From: Occallatibacter riparius
GTDB taxonomy: Bacteria; Acidobacteriota; Terriglobia; Terriglobales; Acidobacteriaceae
Reading direction: 5' to 3'
Length of the DNA stretch: 64,000 nucleotides
NCBI RefSeq assembly: GCF_025264625.1
Contig: NZ_CP093313.1
Coordinates: 4,960,001 to 5,024,000 of the forward strand
A program made the translations under genes and the position numbers. The first letter of the stretch is position 1. Each line of letters begins with the position of its first letter. This document shows positions 1 through 7,444 of the stretch, in pieces. Below the pieces are notes generated by a model that was given only the letters and a program-made list of their open reading frames with translations, ran no database searches and was not told the DNA's origin.

Positions 1-2
1 CT

Positions 3-398
3 CCGTCGCCCGATCCCGGCCCGGGCCCGCAAGAACAGCACCCCAGCGGGATTGAGTTTTACAACTGCGACAACACGCCGATGAGCGACACGGGGCATCT
101 GCCGGTCCTCTTCCACCTGCGGAATGTGACCACGAATGGAGCCTGGCAATACTGGAATGTCGATGCGGGGTACGACGACAACCTCGAATGCGGCGCGAGA
201 AGCATGCTGCAACCCTTCACGGTTCCCGGGCTTACGGCGGGCAATACGTACGAATGGGTAGTCACGAAGCCGGATGATCCTGAATGTTCGGACAGCAGCA
301 CCGATCCTACCGATCCAAGCCACTGTCCTGTTTTTGGGCCGGGAACTGTAACGATCGGCAGCGACAACGTGCTCGTTATCCAATATCCGCCGGTTTAG
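3..398 (+). CDS. Unrecognised protein, C-terminal part only (5' truncated by window edge)
   Basis: An open frame runs in from the left edge and stops at 396-398, so only about 131 C-terminal residues are visible. The first in-frame ATG is at 81, but codons upstream of it stay open to the edge, so the gene probably begins outside the window. The visible part starts with a Pro/Gly-rich linker and continues into a compact, Cys-containing, beta-rich stretch ending in QYPPV. The pattern of short beta strands with VPGLTAGNTYEWVV resembles a fibronectin- or Ig-like fold of a secreted protein, but that is only an impression. I do not recognise the family. Confidence 0.5.
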   Translation, partial: PSPDPGPGPQEQHPSGIEFYNCDNTPMSDTGHLPVLFHLRNVTTNGAWQYWNVDAGYDDNLECGARSMLQPFTVPGLTAGNTYEWVVTKPDDPECSDSSTDPTDPSHCPVFGPGTVTIGSDNVLVIQYPPV

Positions 399-494
399 GG
401 CTTGGCCGGGCGGCGCTGCGCCGCGTCCTCTCAGTGCAGATATGCGGAGTGCTCCTGCGCCAGCTTAGGCATCGCGAGATGCACAGGGGCGAAT

Positions 495-710
495 ATGAAC
501 ATCGAAGGCGTGCTTTCCGGGCTTAAAGGGCTGAGGTCAAGTCTCGCCGATTCCAAACCTATTAATGGCGCGATTCTGCTCATCAGGACACTGGAACACG
601 AATACATCACCACGCGCGGACTCCGGTGCACCGATCGGAACCCTGCGGAAGTGGACCCCTATTGGATAAAGCGCGATGCGTTTCAATTGTCCCCTCTTGA
701 GGAAAATTGA
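495..710 (+). CDS. Small hypothetical protein (72 aa), doubtful
   Basis: A 71-72 codon frame starts at the ATG at 495 and ends with TGA at 708-710. An upstream in-frame start at 402 would add a Cys- and Arg-rich leader that looks like noncoding sequence. The part after Met-495 (EGVLSGLKGL, then INGAILLIRTLEHEYI) has plausible helical protein character. No domain is recognised and no clear ribosome-binding site precedes it. It could equally be a chance ORF in the gene-poor stretch after the truncated first gene. Confidence 0.25.
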   Translation: MNIEGVLSGLKGLRSSLADSKPINGAILLIRTLEHEYITTRGLRCTDRNPAEVDPYWIKRDAFQLSPLEEN

Positions 711-1418
711 CCTTTTAGAGAGCCTCAACGCATTCGAGCTCGTTGTTCCTGACATTCACGACCAAACAAGCCTATTGAGCGCTTCCTCAGCCGGTTGACG
801 AGTAACGGGCTAGCCTGACAGATGCGTCTTGTTGTCCGCTATCGAAATTAGGGCCTTCACGCTCATTGGCAGCGGCACGGTCGTAGTCTCGGCACCTTTG
901 AGGCCCGTTCGTTACCCGGCTCCTATTCCGGTCGGGAGACAGTCGTGCCTCCTCAACTCATCAGCGGCCTCGAAGTGGAACCCTCTTTTTCCGACACGTC
1001 CTGGGTCGCAAACGACACGAATTCCGACGGGAGATCGGGAAGGAAAAGGGCAGTTTCGAGTCTCTTTTCGACGTGGGGGCAACAATGGGGGCAACTATTC
1101 CAAGAAGCAATTTTTAGGCATCTTAGAATCAGCAATATAGGTCTTCATTTTGGTAGTCGTTAACGCTACCAAAGATTCTTCGCTAAAGCCCGCTCATCCA
1201 GCGGGCTTTTCGATCGCTCGGAAATCGAGTTAGCGCGTCCTGGTGGCACATCGTTCAAAAGATGTGGCACAATTTCTCGCACGGTGCCCCCCTCCCCGCG
1301 GGCATCTCCAAAGTCCGTTCGGCTCTGACCACTCCGTAAGCTCACTCGATTTCGTGCACTGACAGCGCAACACCCGGCATTTGATCCCAGAAGTGCTCTC
1401 CGGAAGGATGCCAGCGCG
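711..1418. other. Gene-poor stretch without a supportable gene
   Basis: About 700 bases with several short overlapping ORFs on both strands, none of which reads like a protein family. The stretch holds two hairpins: TTTGGTAG/CTACCAAA (1149-1156 and 1166-1173) and the stronger terminator at 1185-1210. The part around 1070-1100 contains a near-repeated GGGGGCAAC unit. It may be an eroded accessory segment next to the DUF4157 gene. No integrase or tRNA was found. Confidence 0.4.
1185..1213 (+). terminator. Rho-independent terminator upstream of the DUF4157 gene
   Basis: A perfect 10-bp stem AAAGCCCGCT (1185-1194) / AGCGGGCTTT (1200-1209) with a 5-nt loop, followed by a short T run. It insulates the DUF4157 gene from upstream transcription. 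Its core GCCCGC/GCGGGC matches the terminator after that gene (3684-3705). Confidence 0.7.
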
Positions 1419-3647
1419 ATGTACGCAAGGAAGAACAACTCGATCGCGAGCAGCCAGCCGGATACGCATTCTCCGAGGCGACCCGCCTCCACAGTTCAGA
1501 GCGCCGTCATCGGCAACCAGGCCATGTTGCGCCGGCTCTCCCGGTCTTCCCCGCACCTTCACCGCAAACTCGCAATCGGCGCAGTCCATGATCCGCTCGA
1601 AGCCCAAGCCGACCATGTCGCAGACCGCGTCATGCGCATGCCTGAACCTGCAGGCGCCAACCGGAACAACATCCTGCAAAGGAAATGCGCCGAATGCGAA
1701 GAGGAAGAGAAGCTGCACAGGAAGACCGAGGCGGCTCCCCAATCGGATAGCGAAGCGCCGCCCATCGTTCATGACGTCCTGAACGCGCCGGGGGAGCCAT
1801 TGGACGCGCAGAGCCGCGCCTTCATGGAGCCTCGCTTAGGAACCTCGCTTGACCCGGTACGCATTCACACCACCAACCGCGCTTCCGATTCTGCGCGGGT
1901 TGTTGGAGCGCGTGCCTATACGGTCGGCAACGATATCGTATTCGGCCACGGCGAGTATTCACCGAGCACTCGAGAAGGCCGGCATTTGCTGGCGCATGAG
2001 TTAGCCCACGTCGCGCAGCAGTCAGCTTTCGATGGATATGGCCCGAACACTCTGCGCCGATCGCCGGTCACGGAAGGATCGGTGGGTGAGTTCTATCTGC
2101 AACAGGAGACTCCAGAACAGTTGCAGGCCGATGCCGCAGAGATAGTTGCGGCGCTGCGCGCTCCTAACCTCGATGCCTACACGAAGATGTTGCTGGAGAA
2201 CAACCTTCAGGCCGTGGAAAAGCATGCCTCTGCCCGAAGCGTCGACCTTCCGGTTGCCGCAGGCTATCGGCTCGGCCAAATCATCTTCGCCTTGGCTACT
2301 GATATGAAGGGACTCACCGAGGAATTGCGCGTGATCGGCAGCATGAAGGTGGGGTATCAGACGGTAGGAAGCGACATGGGGTTCTCATCGTTCTACCCCG
2401 AGCTGAACTGGGACGTCGACGAGCTCCAGTGGGTCGCGCAGACTCTGATGGAAGGAGCCGACCTCGCTGGCGCCGGAGAAGCTGGCGGCCCACAGAGTGC
2501 CGATCAGTTGCGCGCTGCCGGCGCTCATGTTACGGCTGCGTTGTTTGCTTTTCGAGGGGTGGCTGTACACATGGCCTATCTTCACACGGGAGTCGCGTTT
2601 GCAACTGAGGGGACGCAGCACACAATCGCCAGGAAAGTGGGATGGGTCCGCGAGGATATCCAAAAGATGCTGGCGCCGATGCGCACTCTTGATCCCGCGA
2701 CCGTCGAAAAGGCCGTGAAGCAGATTGACAGTCCATCGTTCGGGTTCGGGACCGACTTCGATTCATTCGTAGAGGAACTGGAGGATAACGCGCGTACTTG
2801 GCACAGGGTTGGGCAGATCGCGAATATTGTCGGACTCGCGTTGACCGCAGGAGAACTTGCATTGTCCGGCGGAGCCGGGCCCTCCGGCGCAGGCGAAGGC
2901 GGAGGCGGGGGAGGATTCGGCGGAGCCGTCGCGACCGTGAGGGGTGCAACTTTGACGAGCGGCGCGGTTGGTTCACTCGAGTGGATTGAAGCCATGCGCC
3001 GACTGGTGGCGATTGGAGCGATTTCCTCGGCTACCCTCGGGCGGCTCGGAGGCGGCGTTGAGCCGCAGCCTTCTAAGCCGATGGAAAGCTCTGCACCCAA
3101 ACCAAAAACGGAGCTACCGAAAGCGAAAGTCGACCCTGCCGTCGATAAGGCGGTCGAAGAAGGCATCGAGGAATATGAAGGGCCCCAGACCAAGCCGCCC
3201 AAGGCCCCCTTGCGTCGTCCCGCAAGCAAGGCGGCTTCCGAAGCTGCACGGACCAAGTTTGAAAAGATTCGCGACGGTTTTGCCCAGAAGCTCGGATTGC
3301 CGAAGGGCGGTCAGGTCCATCACGCCATCGAGCTGCAGGTGCTTGACCGCTTCCCCGGCGCTTTCAGCGAATCCGAACTCAATTCCTTAGATAATATGCG
3401 CGGAGTGCCCCCGGAACTCGAAGGCAAAATGCAGTTACACCAATCGAAGATTCGTGAGGTGTGGAATAGGCACTATCGAACAATCGAAGCCGAGATTGCG
3501 CAGAAAGGCCTGAAGGAAGGTACCGCCGCTTATCGCGACCTTGTTCGGCGCGCGCTGATTGAAGACAGCAGAGAAATAGACCATTTGCTAGGCCAGTTCT
3601 TCAGTGAGGAAGGAGCCGGCCGGGCTGTGAAAGGCCTCCAGAATTGA
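1419..3647 (+). CDS. DUF4157 protein with candidate nuclease-toxin C-terminus (eCIS-type cargo)
   Basis: A 742-aa protein. Residues about 50-205 carry the DUF4157 region: a Cys/Glu motif CAECEEEE (90-97) and the metallopeptidase-like motif HELAH (H193, E194, H197), preceded by the family-typical segment ending in GRHLLA. DUF4157 is known from cargo proteins of extracellular contractile injection systems. The middle is helical. A Gly-rich, hydrophobic linker (about 470-530) leads to a basic/Pro-rich spacer and a C-terminal domain (about 600-742) with GGQVHHAIELQVL (H634, H635), NSLDN (N655-N659), an LH pair (H674) and WNRHY (682-686). This His/Asn layout resembles HNH/Endo VII-like toxin nucleases, which is inference. 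The start at 1419 has a GGAAGG 12 nt upstream. No immunity gene or injection-system gene is adjacent. Confidence 0.85.
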   Translation: MYARKNNSIASSQPDTHSPRRPASTVQSAVIGNQAMLRRLSRSSPHLHRKLAIGAVHDPLEAQADHVADRVMRMPEPAGANRNNILQRKCAECEEEEKLHRKTEAAPQSDSEAPPIVHDVLNAPGEPLDAQSRAFMEPRLGTSLDPVRIHTTNRASDSARVVGARAYTVGNDIVFGHGEYSPSTREGRHLLAHELAHVAQQSAFDGYGPNTLRRSPVTEGSVGEFYLQQETPEQLQADAAEIVAALRAPNLDAYTKMLLENNLQAVEKHASARSVDLPVAAGYRLGQIIFALATDMKGLTEELRVIGSMKVGYQTVGSDMGFSSFYPELNWDVDELQWVAQTLMEGADLAGAGEAGGPQSADQLRAAGAHVTAALFAFRGVAVHMAYLHTGVAFATEGTQHTIARKVGWVREDIQKMLAPMRTLDPATVEKAVKQIDSPSFGFGTDFDSFVEELEDNARTWHRVGQIANIVGLALTAGELALSGGAGPSGAGEGGGGGGFGGAVATVRGATLTSGAVGSLEWIEAMRRLVAIGAISSATLGRLGGGVEPQPSKPMESSAPKPKTELPKAKVDPAVDKAVEEGIEEYEGPQTKPPKAPLRRPASKAASEAARTKFEKIRDGFAQKLGLPKGGQVHHAIELQVLDRFPGAFSESELNSLDNMRGVPPELEGKMQLHQSKIREVWNRHYRTIEAEIAQKGLKEGTAAYRDLVRRALIEDSREIDHLLGQFFSEEGAGRAVKGLQN

Positions 3648-3679
3648 AGCACGGTGGCGCGGCCCTTAGTCGGACAAAG

Positions 3680-3712
3680 CAAAAGCCCGCACGATCGAGC
3701 GGGCTCTTGCTT
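3680..3712 (+). terminator. Terminator after the DUF4157 gene
   Basis: Stem AGCCCGC (3684-3690) / GCGGGCT (3699-3705) with an 8-nt loop, followed by CTTGCTTT. It sits about 35 nt after the DUF4157 stop codon. Confidence 0.6.
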
Positions 3713-3912
3713 TCCAGCATGCATGCATGCGCCGGGGTTCTTCGAAACACAGAACCGCGAATTGCCAGATTTGCAGTTCGCGGCAGAGCAGGGAAGAGAA
3801 AAATAAAGGGAGAGCCGCACCAGAGTTCCCGGTGAATCTTGCGCTCTCCCCGGGTTCAGGAGACCTTCAGTTTCCGGATCTTGATGTCCGGATTCATGCA
3901 ATCGTGACGCCC

Positions 3913-4215
3913 CTAGGCGAACAACTGCGTCAGGAAGGTTTTACAGCGTTGAGCGAATGGAAGAACCTCCGGGGCATCCAGGTAAATCTGCTTCCGGAGA
4001 GTCTTCAGCAAATCCACTGTGCAAGCATGATCGTTCAATTCAGTTATCGAACTCCCCTGATGAATGTACTCATCGGTGAGGTATTCAATCGCGTGGTTAA
4101 GCTTCTCAAGCGCGCGACCCAGTTCAGGAGTAATGCGCCTGCGTCTTCGAGGGAGATCCGTGGCAACTTCAACTTCAGATACTGCAAAACGAAAACGTGT
4201 CGTTGTGGCCGTCAT
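3913..4215 (-). CDS. Small conserved-looking hypothetical protein (100 aa)
   Basis: A 100-aa protein with no recognised domain. It begins with a Thr-rich segment and a basic run (five arginines near residues 23-27), then a long amphipathic helical part (ELGRALEKLNHAIEYLTDEYI) and ends FLTQLFA. Acidic/basic residue spacing and codon use look coding. There is no signal peptide or membrane segment. It is isolated: convergent with the DUF4157 gene and separated by about 370 noncoding bases from the PilZ gene that follows on the same strand. The function is unknown. Confidence 0.5.
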   Translation of the reverse strand: MTATTTRFRFAVSEVEVATDLPRRRRRITPELGRALEKLNHAIEYLTDEYIHQGSSITELNDHACTVDLLKTLRKQIYLDAPEVLPFAQRCKTFLTQLFA

Positions 4216-4584
4216 TGATTCTGTCCCGTGGTCTTTTTGACTTGGCCTGCATTGGTTTCCAACTCCAGCTACGACTCATCTCGCCGGGCCTGAACGGTTT
4301 CGAGCCCCGATGGCCCAACTTTTCAGGTGCTCCCACTGACTGCGGCTCCTCCATACAAGGTTGCGTTCACTAAGTTGGCTGAGACGAGTTATACGAAGCA
4401 ATCAGCAACTCTGATGCCACAACGCTAACTCCGACAAGATCATAGACTTACGTCTGAGCTACGTCATCACGGTGTTCACCGCAGTGAACACAATGCCGCC
4501 GGAAGGTGCAGCACGTGCACAGTGCAGAATCTAAAGTCGTGTGGCAAGCTTTGCGGCAGGGAAGTACGCGAGAGCCGAGCCCGG
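4216..4584. other. Noncoding gap with a perfect palindrome
   Basis: No gene is supportable in these 370 bases. The gap contains a 20-bp inverted repeat GTGTTCAC-CGCA-GTGAACAC (4472-4491). Just after it lies a cluster of GTGCA units (about 4506-4525). The palindrome has the size and symmetry of an operator for a dimeric regulator. It could act on the hypothetical gene to the left, whose start is at 4215. Confidence 0.4.
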
Positions 4585-5478
4585 TTACCGAACGTGGGCT
4601 GCAACCAGCGCCGAGTGTTCAGCATTAGCTGTGACAAACTCCAGGCCTACGCCGTCTGAGCCCCACCGGCTCACTCGCAATTCCATACTGGTGGGGATCA
4701 TCGTTGCATCGTCGAGCGCATCTGTACGTTGCAAGTTCATCCGTACGCGGGTTCCCAGCGGCCAGCGCTCGTCGGTCAGCAAATAGAGCCCGGTCGTGCT
4801 GATATCGCGAACCGCGTGCGCCTCCGTCGCATCTGTCTCAGTCTCCACAGCCGACAGATGCGGCCAGCGTTTCCGCTGTGATTCGCGCCAATCCTTCTTC
4901 TCTGGAGTCTGCGACAGCCAGTTCTTAACCGCATCTGACGCGCCGACAGCCGGCCAATGATCGGTCTCATCCAGCAACGATTGTGCATTGCGAAGACGAG
5001 CTTGCATCTCTTCGGCCACGCATATCACGAGGTGATCGCCGAGTTGTGTTTGCGTGGACTCAATGGTGCCGACAGGCAGCGCCAGCATGCTCTTCGCTTC
5101 AGGATGCTGCGGCGCTACGCGGAACCGCGGAAAGGACTCGAGGACACGAACGACTCTCAGCTGTGTATCTAGATATATAAGGTCCCGCGGAGATAGGAGA
5201 CCCACCGTGCCGAGCCCCTTAGCCTGCTTGATCCAACTTCCCTCATAAAACTTGAAGGGCCCCTTCCCGAACACGCCCTTCAACTGCGCGCTGGTGTTAT
5301 TCCCGACTGTGACTCCAAGGCTGAGGAAGCACTCATTTGTCTCGTTGTAGACGCAGTACCTGCGTGGATCCATGCCTTTTAGCCTTCCTGAAGTCAGACA
5401 AGCACTACAAATCTTGCAATTTTTGTTCAGACCAGGGACATCATTCTTCTGATACTCGGGCCCAAATAGAGTTCTCAT
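4585..5478 (-). CDS. Cys-cluster / DUF192-like / PilZ domain protein
   Basis: A 297-aa cytosolic protein with three parts. Residues 1-50 hold five cysteines (C21, C24, C27, C42, C50), a possible metal site. Residues about 55-152 read like DUF192 (ending MLALPVGTIESTQTQLGDH). Residues about 199-290 form a PilZ domain, with R202/R204 and the D225-ISTTG-230 motif that in this family binds cyclic di-GMP. The start ATG at 5478 is preceded by GAAGG. It lies downstream of the 31-aa membrane peptide and the TadZ-like gene on the same strand, so it may be the last gene of that unit. The role is inferred as a c-di-GMP responsive adaptor; the DUF192 assignment is the less certain half. Confidence 0.75.
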   Translation of the reverse strand: MRTLFGPEYQKNDVPGLNKNCKICSACLTSGRLKGMDPRRYCVYNETNECFLSLGVTVGNNTSAQLKGVFGKGPFKFYEGSWIKQAKGLGTVGLLSPRDLIYLDTQLRVVRVLESFPRFRVAPQHPEAKSMLALPVGTIESTQTQLGDHLVICVAEEMQARLRNAQSLLDETDHWPAVGASDAVKNWLSQTPEKKDWRESQRKRWPHLSAVETETDATEAHAVRDISTTGLYLLTDERWPLGTRVRMNLQRTDALDDATMIPTSMELRVSRWGSDGVGLEFVTANAEHSALVAAHVR

Positions 5479-5582
5479 AATGCCTTCGGCTGCGCGCCGG
5501 GAAGAGCGTCAGTTCGAACCAGACGTCTCGCCCGGCGCATCACACCAGAAGATACTGGACAGGGGGATGATCGCCCGCGTAC

Positions 5583-5678
5583 TTACTTTACGCGCGAGCG
5601 ACGGCGCTGAACCAGCAGGCCCAGCACGACGACGAACAGAACGCCGGCAATAACCCGGATGATGGTAGCGTTGTCCAT
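5583..5678 (-). CDS. 31-aa single-pass membrane peptide
   Basis: A short gene of 31 codons. It encodes MDNATIIRVIAGVLFVVVLG followed by LLVQRRRSRVK. An excellent Shine-Dalgarno AAGGAG (5685-5690 on the plus strand, reversed) lies 6 nt before the ATG, and a TAA stop follows. One hydrophobic helix (about residues 6-23) and a basic C-terminus predict an inner-membrane peptide with the tail inside. It sits between the TadZ-like gene and the PilZ gene, on the same strand, 70 nt after the former. The strong ribosome-binding site and clean topology are the evidence that it is real. The function is unknown. Confidence 0.75.
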   Translation of the reverse strand: MDNATIIRVIAGVLFVVVLGLLVQRRRSRVK

Positions 5679-5748
5679 GACTGTCTCCTTTCCTTCTGAA
5701 TCTCTTTCAAATCTCAAGTACGTCAGGGCTCATCAATGCGGCCCTGGC

Positions 5749-7095
5749 CTAAAACAATCCGAATAGAGCCTTCTTCTTCTCCGGCTCACTGTTCAGCCCG
5801 CATGCGGTCCGCGCCATCTGCTTGATGACTTTCGCGACACCGGAATCGCCCTGCACCAGTGGCGTTGCCGTGTTCTGCATCTCGCGCAGCGTCGCCCTGT
5901 CCTCCGGAATCCGCCACGTGGCAGGACGCGTCAACGCTCGGGTGATGTGCTCGTCATCTACGCCCAGTGCCGAAGAGGAGTAGCGATTCAAGATGATCTC
6001 CACGCGCGGCAGGGTAGCGGGGAACAGTTCGGAAATAATGCGGTTCGAATTGCGCAGCTCCGAGATGCCCACATGCGAAACCAGGTACACAACGGCTTCC
6101 TGTCCGAAGACCGCGCTGCCTTTCAACTGGAACCTGGATCCGGAATCGATCACCACTGTGTCGTATTCCTGGCGTGCCACCTGGATCAGCTTGTTCACAG
6201 CCTCCTGGTTCAGGTCGAAGTTGACGAAATTCCCTGGCGCTGCCAGAACGTGCAAGCCGGAATCATGCTGCACAATCAGGCGCGAAAGCAGGTTTGAATC
6301 CAGCCGCCCGGAGTTCTGCAAAGCATCCACGGTGGAGTACTGTGCGTTCAATCCCAACACCAGCGCCGAGTCGCCCAGCGGCAGGTCGAGGTCAATCAGA
6401 AGAACCTTTTCCCCGGTCTCCTTGGCAGCCGAAACCGCGAAGTTCGACGCCATCGTCGTAACTCCGGCGCCACCCTTGGCCCCGCAGAAAACGCACAGTC
6501 GGCCGTTCTCCTTCGTGCCTGGCCGAACCGCAGTGCGGCGCGCCGAAGCCCGAACCATCGCCTCGTTGATCGCTGCAGGCGTGATCGGAAACGTCAGGAA
6601 CTCCCGAGCTCCCGCCCGCATGCAGCTCAACATCAGCTCCGAGTCCAGCCGCATGGAGTAGACCATTACGGTTAGCTGCGAGTTGGCGCAGAGATTTTCA
6701 ACCAGCTCCAGCGCAGACTCGGGGTCGCTATCCAGGTCGAGAATTGCAATATCGAAGTTCTGTTTAAGAATCCGGGGAAGCTGGTCCAGATGGGGATACG
6801 ACGATAGCTGGTTGCTCACTCGGCACGGCGCTCCGGTCAGCGCGCTGGCGACTGAGTAGCGCCGGCTCTCGTCCGGGCCGATCAGCACCACCGAGAGACC
6901 GTCCCCAGTCACAGCCACCGGCGCGTAACTCGTCGCCGGTGCCGGGGCTGGCTCCTGTCTCGTCATCTCGTAATCGCTGATCTTCAGACTCTGTAGCATT
7001 TCTTCTAAAAATGTCCTTTTCCGGCCCATACCCGCCGGAAATCCTTGCGTCGTGTGCTGCCGCTTCTCACGAGTCCGAAGACGGTGATCCTTCAC
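5749..7095 (-). CDS. tadZ: TadZ/CpaE-like ATPase with degenerate receiver domain
   Basis: About 448 aa. Residues 67-187 are receiver-like, with an Asp pair at 120/122 but no conserved Lys (FLTFP replaces the usual KP). Residues 199-440 are a ParA/MinD-type ATPase with an atypical Walker A, AKGGAGVTT (206-214), where the second Lys is replaced by Val, as is usual for TadZ/CpaE. It keeps the LIDLDLPLGD Walker A' region. In pilus systems this family localises the Flp/Tad machinery. No Tad pilus structural or motor genes are in the window. The start is uncertain: GTG at 7095 gives the longest form; ATG at 7029 or 6999 would remove a basic N-terminus. Confidence 0.85.
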   Translation of the reverse strand: MKDHRLRTREKRQHTTQGFPAGMGRKRTFLEEMLQSLKISDYEMTRQEPAPAPATSYAPVAVTGDGLSVVLIGPDESRRYSVASALTGAPCRVSNQLSSYPHLDQLPRILKQNFDIAILDLDSDPESALELVENLCANSQLTVMVYSMRLDSELMLSCMRAGAREFLTFPITPAAINEAMVRASARRTAVRPGTKENGRLCVFCGAKGGAGVTTMASNFAVSAAKETGEKVLLIDLDLPLGDSALVLGLNAQYSTVDALQNSGRLDSNLLSRLIVQHDSGLHVLAAPGNFVNFDLNQEAVNKLIQVARQEYDTVVIDSGSRFQLKGSAVFGQEAVVYLVSHVGISELRNSNRIISELFPATLPRVEIILNRYSSSALGVDDEHITRALTRPATWRIPEDRATLREMQNTATPLVQGDSGVAKVIKQMARTACGLNSEPEKKKALFGLF

Positions 7096-7444
7096 CGGGC
7101 CCGAGTACTTCCGTTACGTAATGCGGTATTGCGGGGGGGTCGCGAAGCCTCCCAAGCCGGTCGAGAGGGTTTAATTCCTTCTAACTGGTGCCTATAAATA
7201 TGCAATCCGCGTACCAAAGTTCCAACGCGGGAATCTGCCTAATTTTCTTGATCTTACAGTCCATTTTGGGACAAGTGTGTACGCCCGTTTACAGGTAGGC
7301 GCCTAAGCGGCACTCAATCGGACACAGATTCAATTCGCACGATAGTTACCTTTGAGATGATTACCGATGCGTAATTTCGTTGTGCTTGCTTCTTGGAGGG
7401 TGTTACTTTACCTCCACTGTTACATTTTGCAGTTGGAGCTTTCC
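7096..7444. promoter_or_regulatory. Divergent control region between tadZ-like gene and sigma-54 activator
   Basis: About 350 bases that must hold promoters for both divergent genes. It contains an inverted repeat TGGAGG/CCTCCA (7394-7399 and 7411-7416) enclosing GTTAC, and a second TGTTAC just after. The 12-mer CCATTTTGGGAC (7261-7272) recurs upstream of the exopolysaccharide operon (42602-42613). I could not identify a convincing -24/-12 element by eye. Confidence 0.35.

Noticed and set aside
945-1163. Possible remnant of an integrase or other recombinase near GGGGGCAAC repeats
   Set aside because: No catalytic motif can be read in any frame and no tRNA or attachment-site repeat was found; the frames look random.
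3644-3835. Small ORF after the DUF4157 gene as an immunity protein
   Set aside because: It runs through the terminator hairpin, has no good ribosome-binding site and no protein-like composition.
5505-5525. TpsiC-arm-like AGTTCGAACC that might mark a tRNA
   Set aside because: No acceptor, D or anticodon arm can be folded around it.
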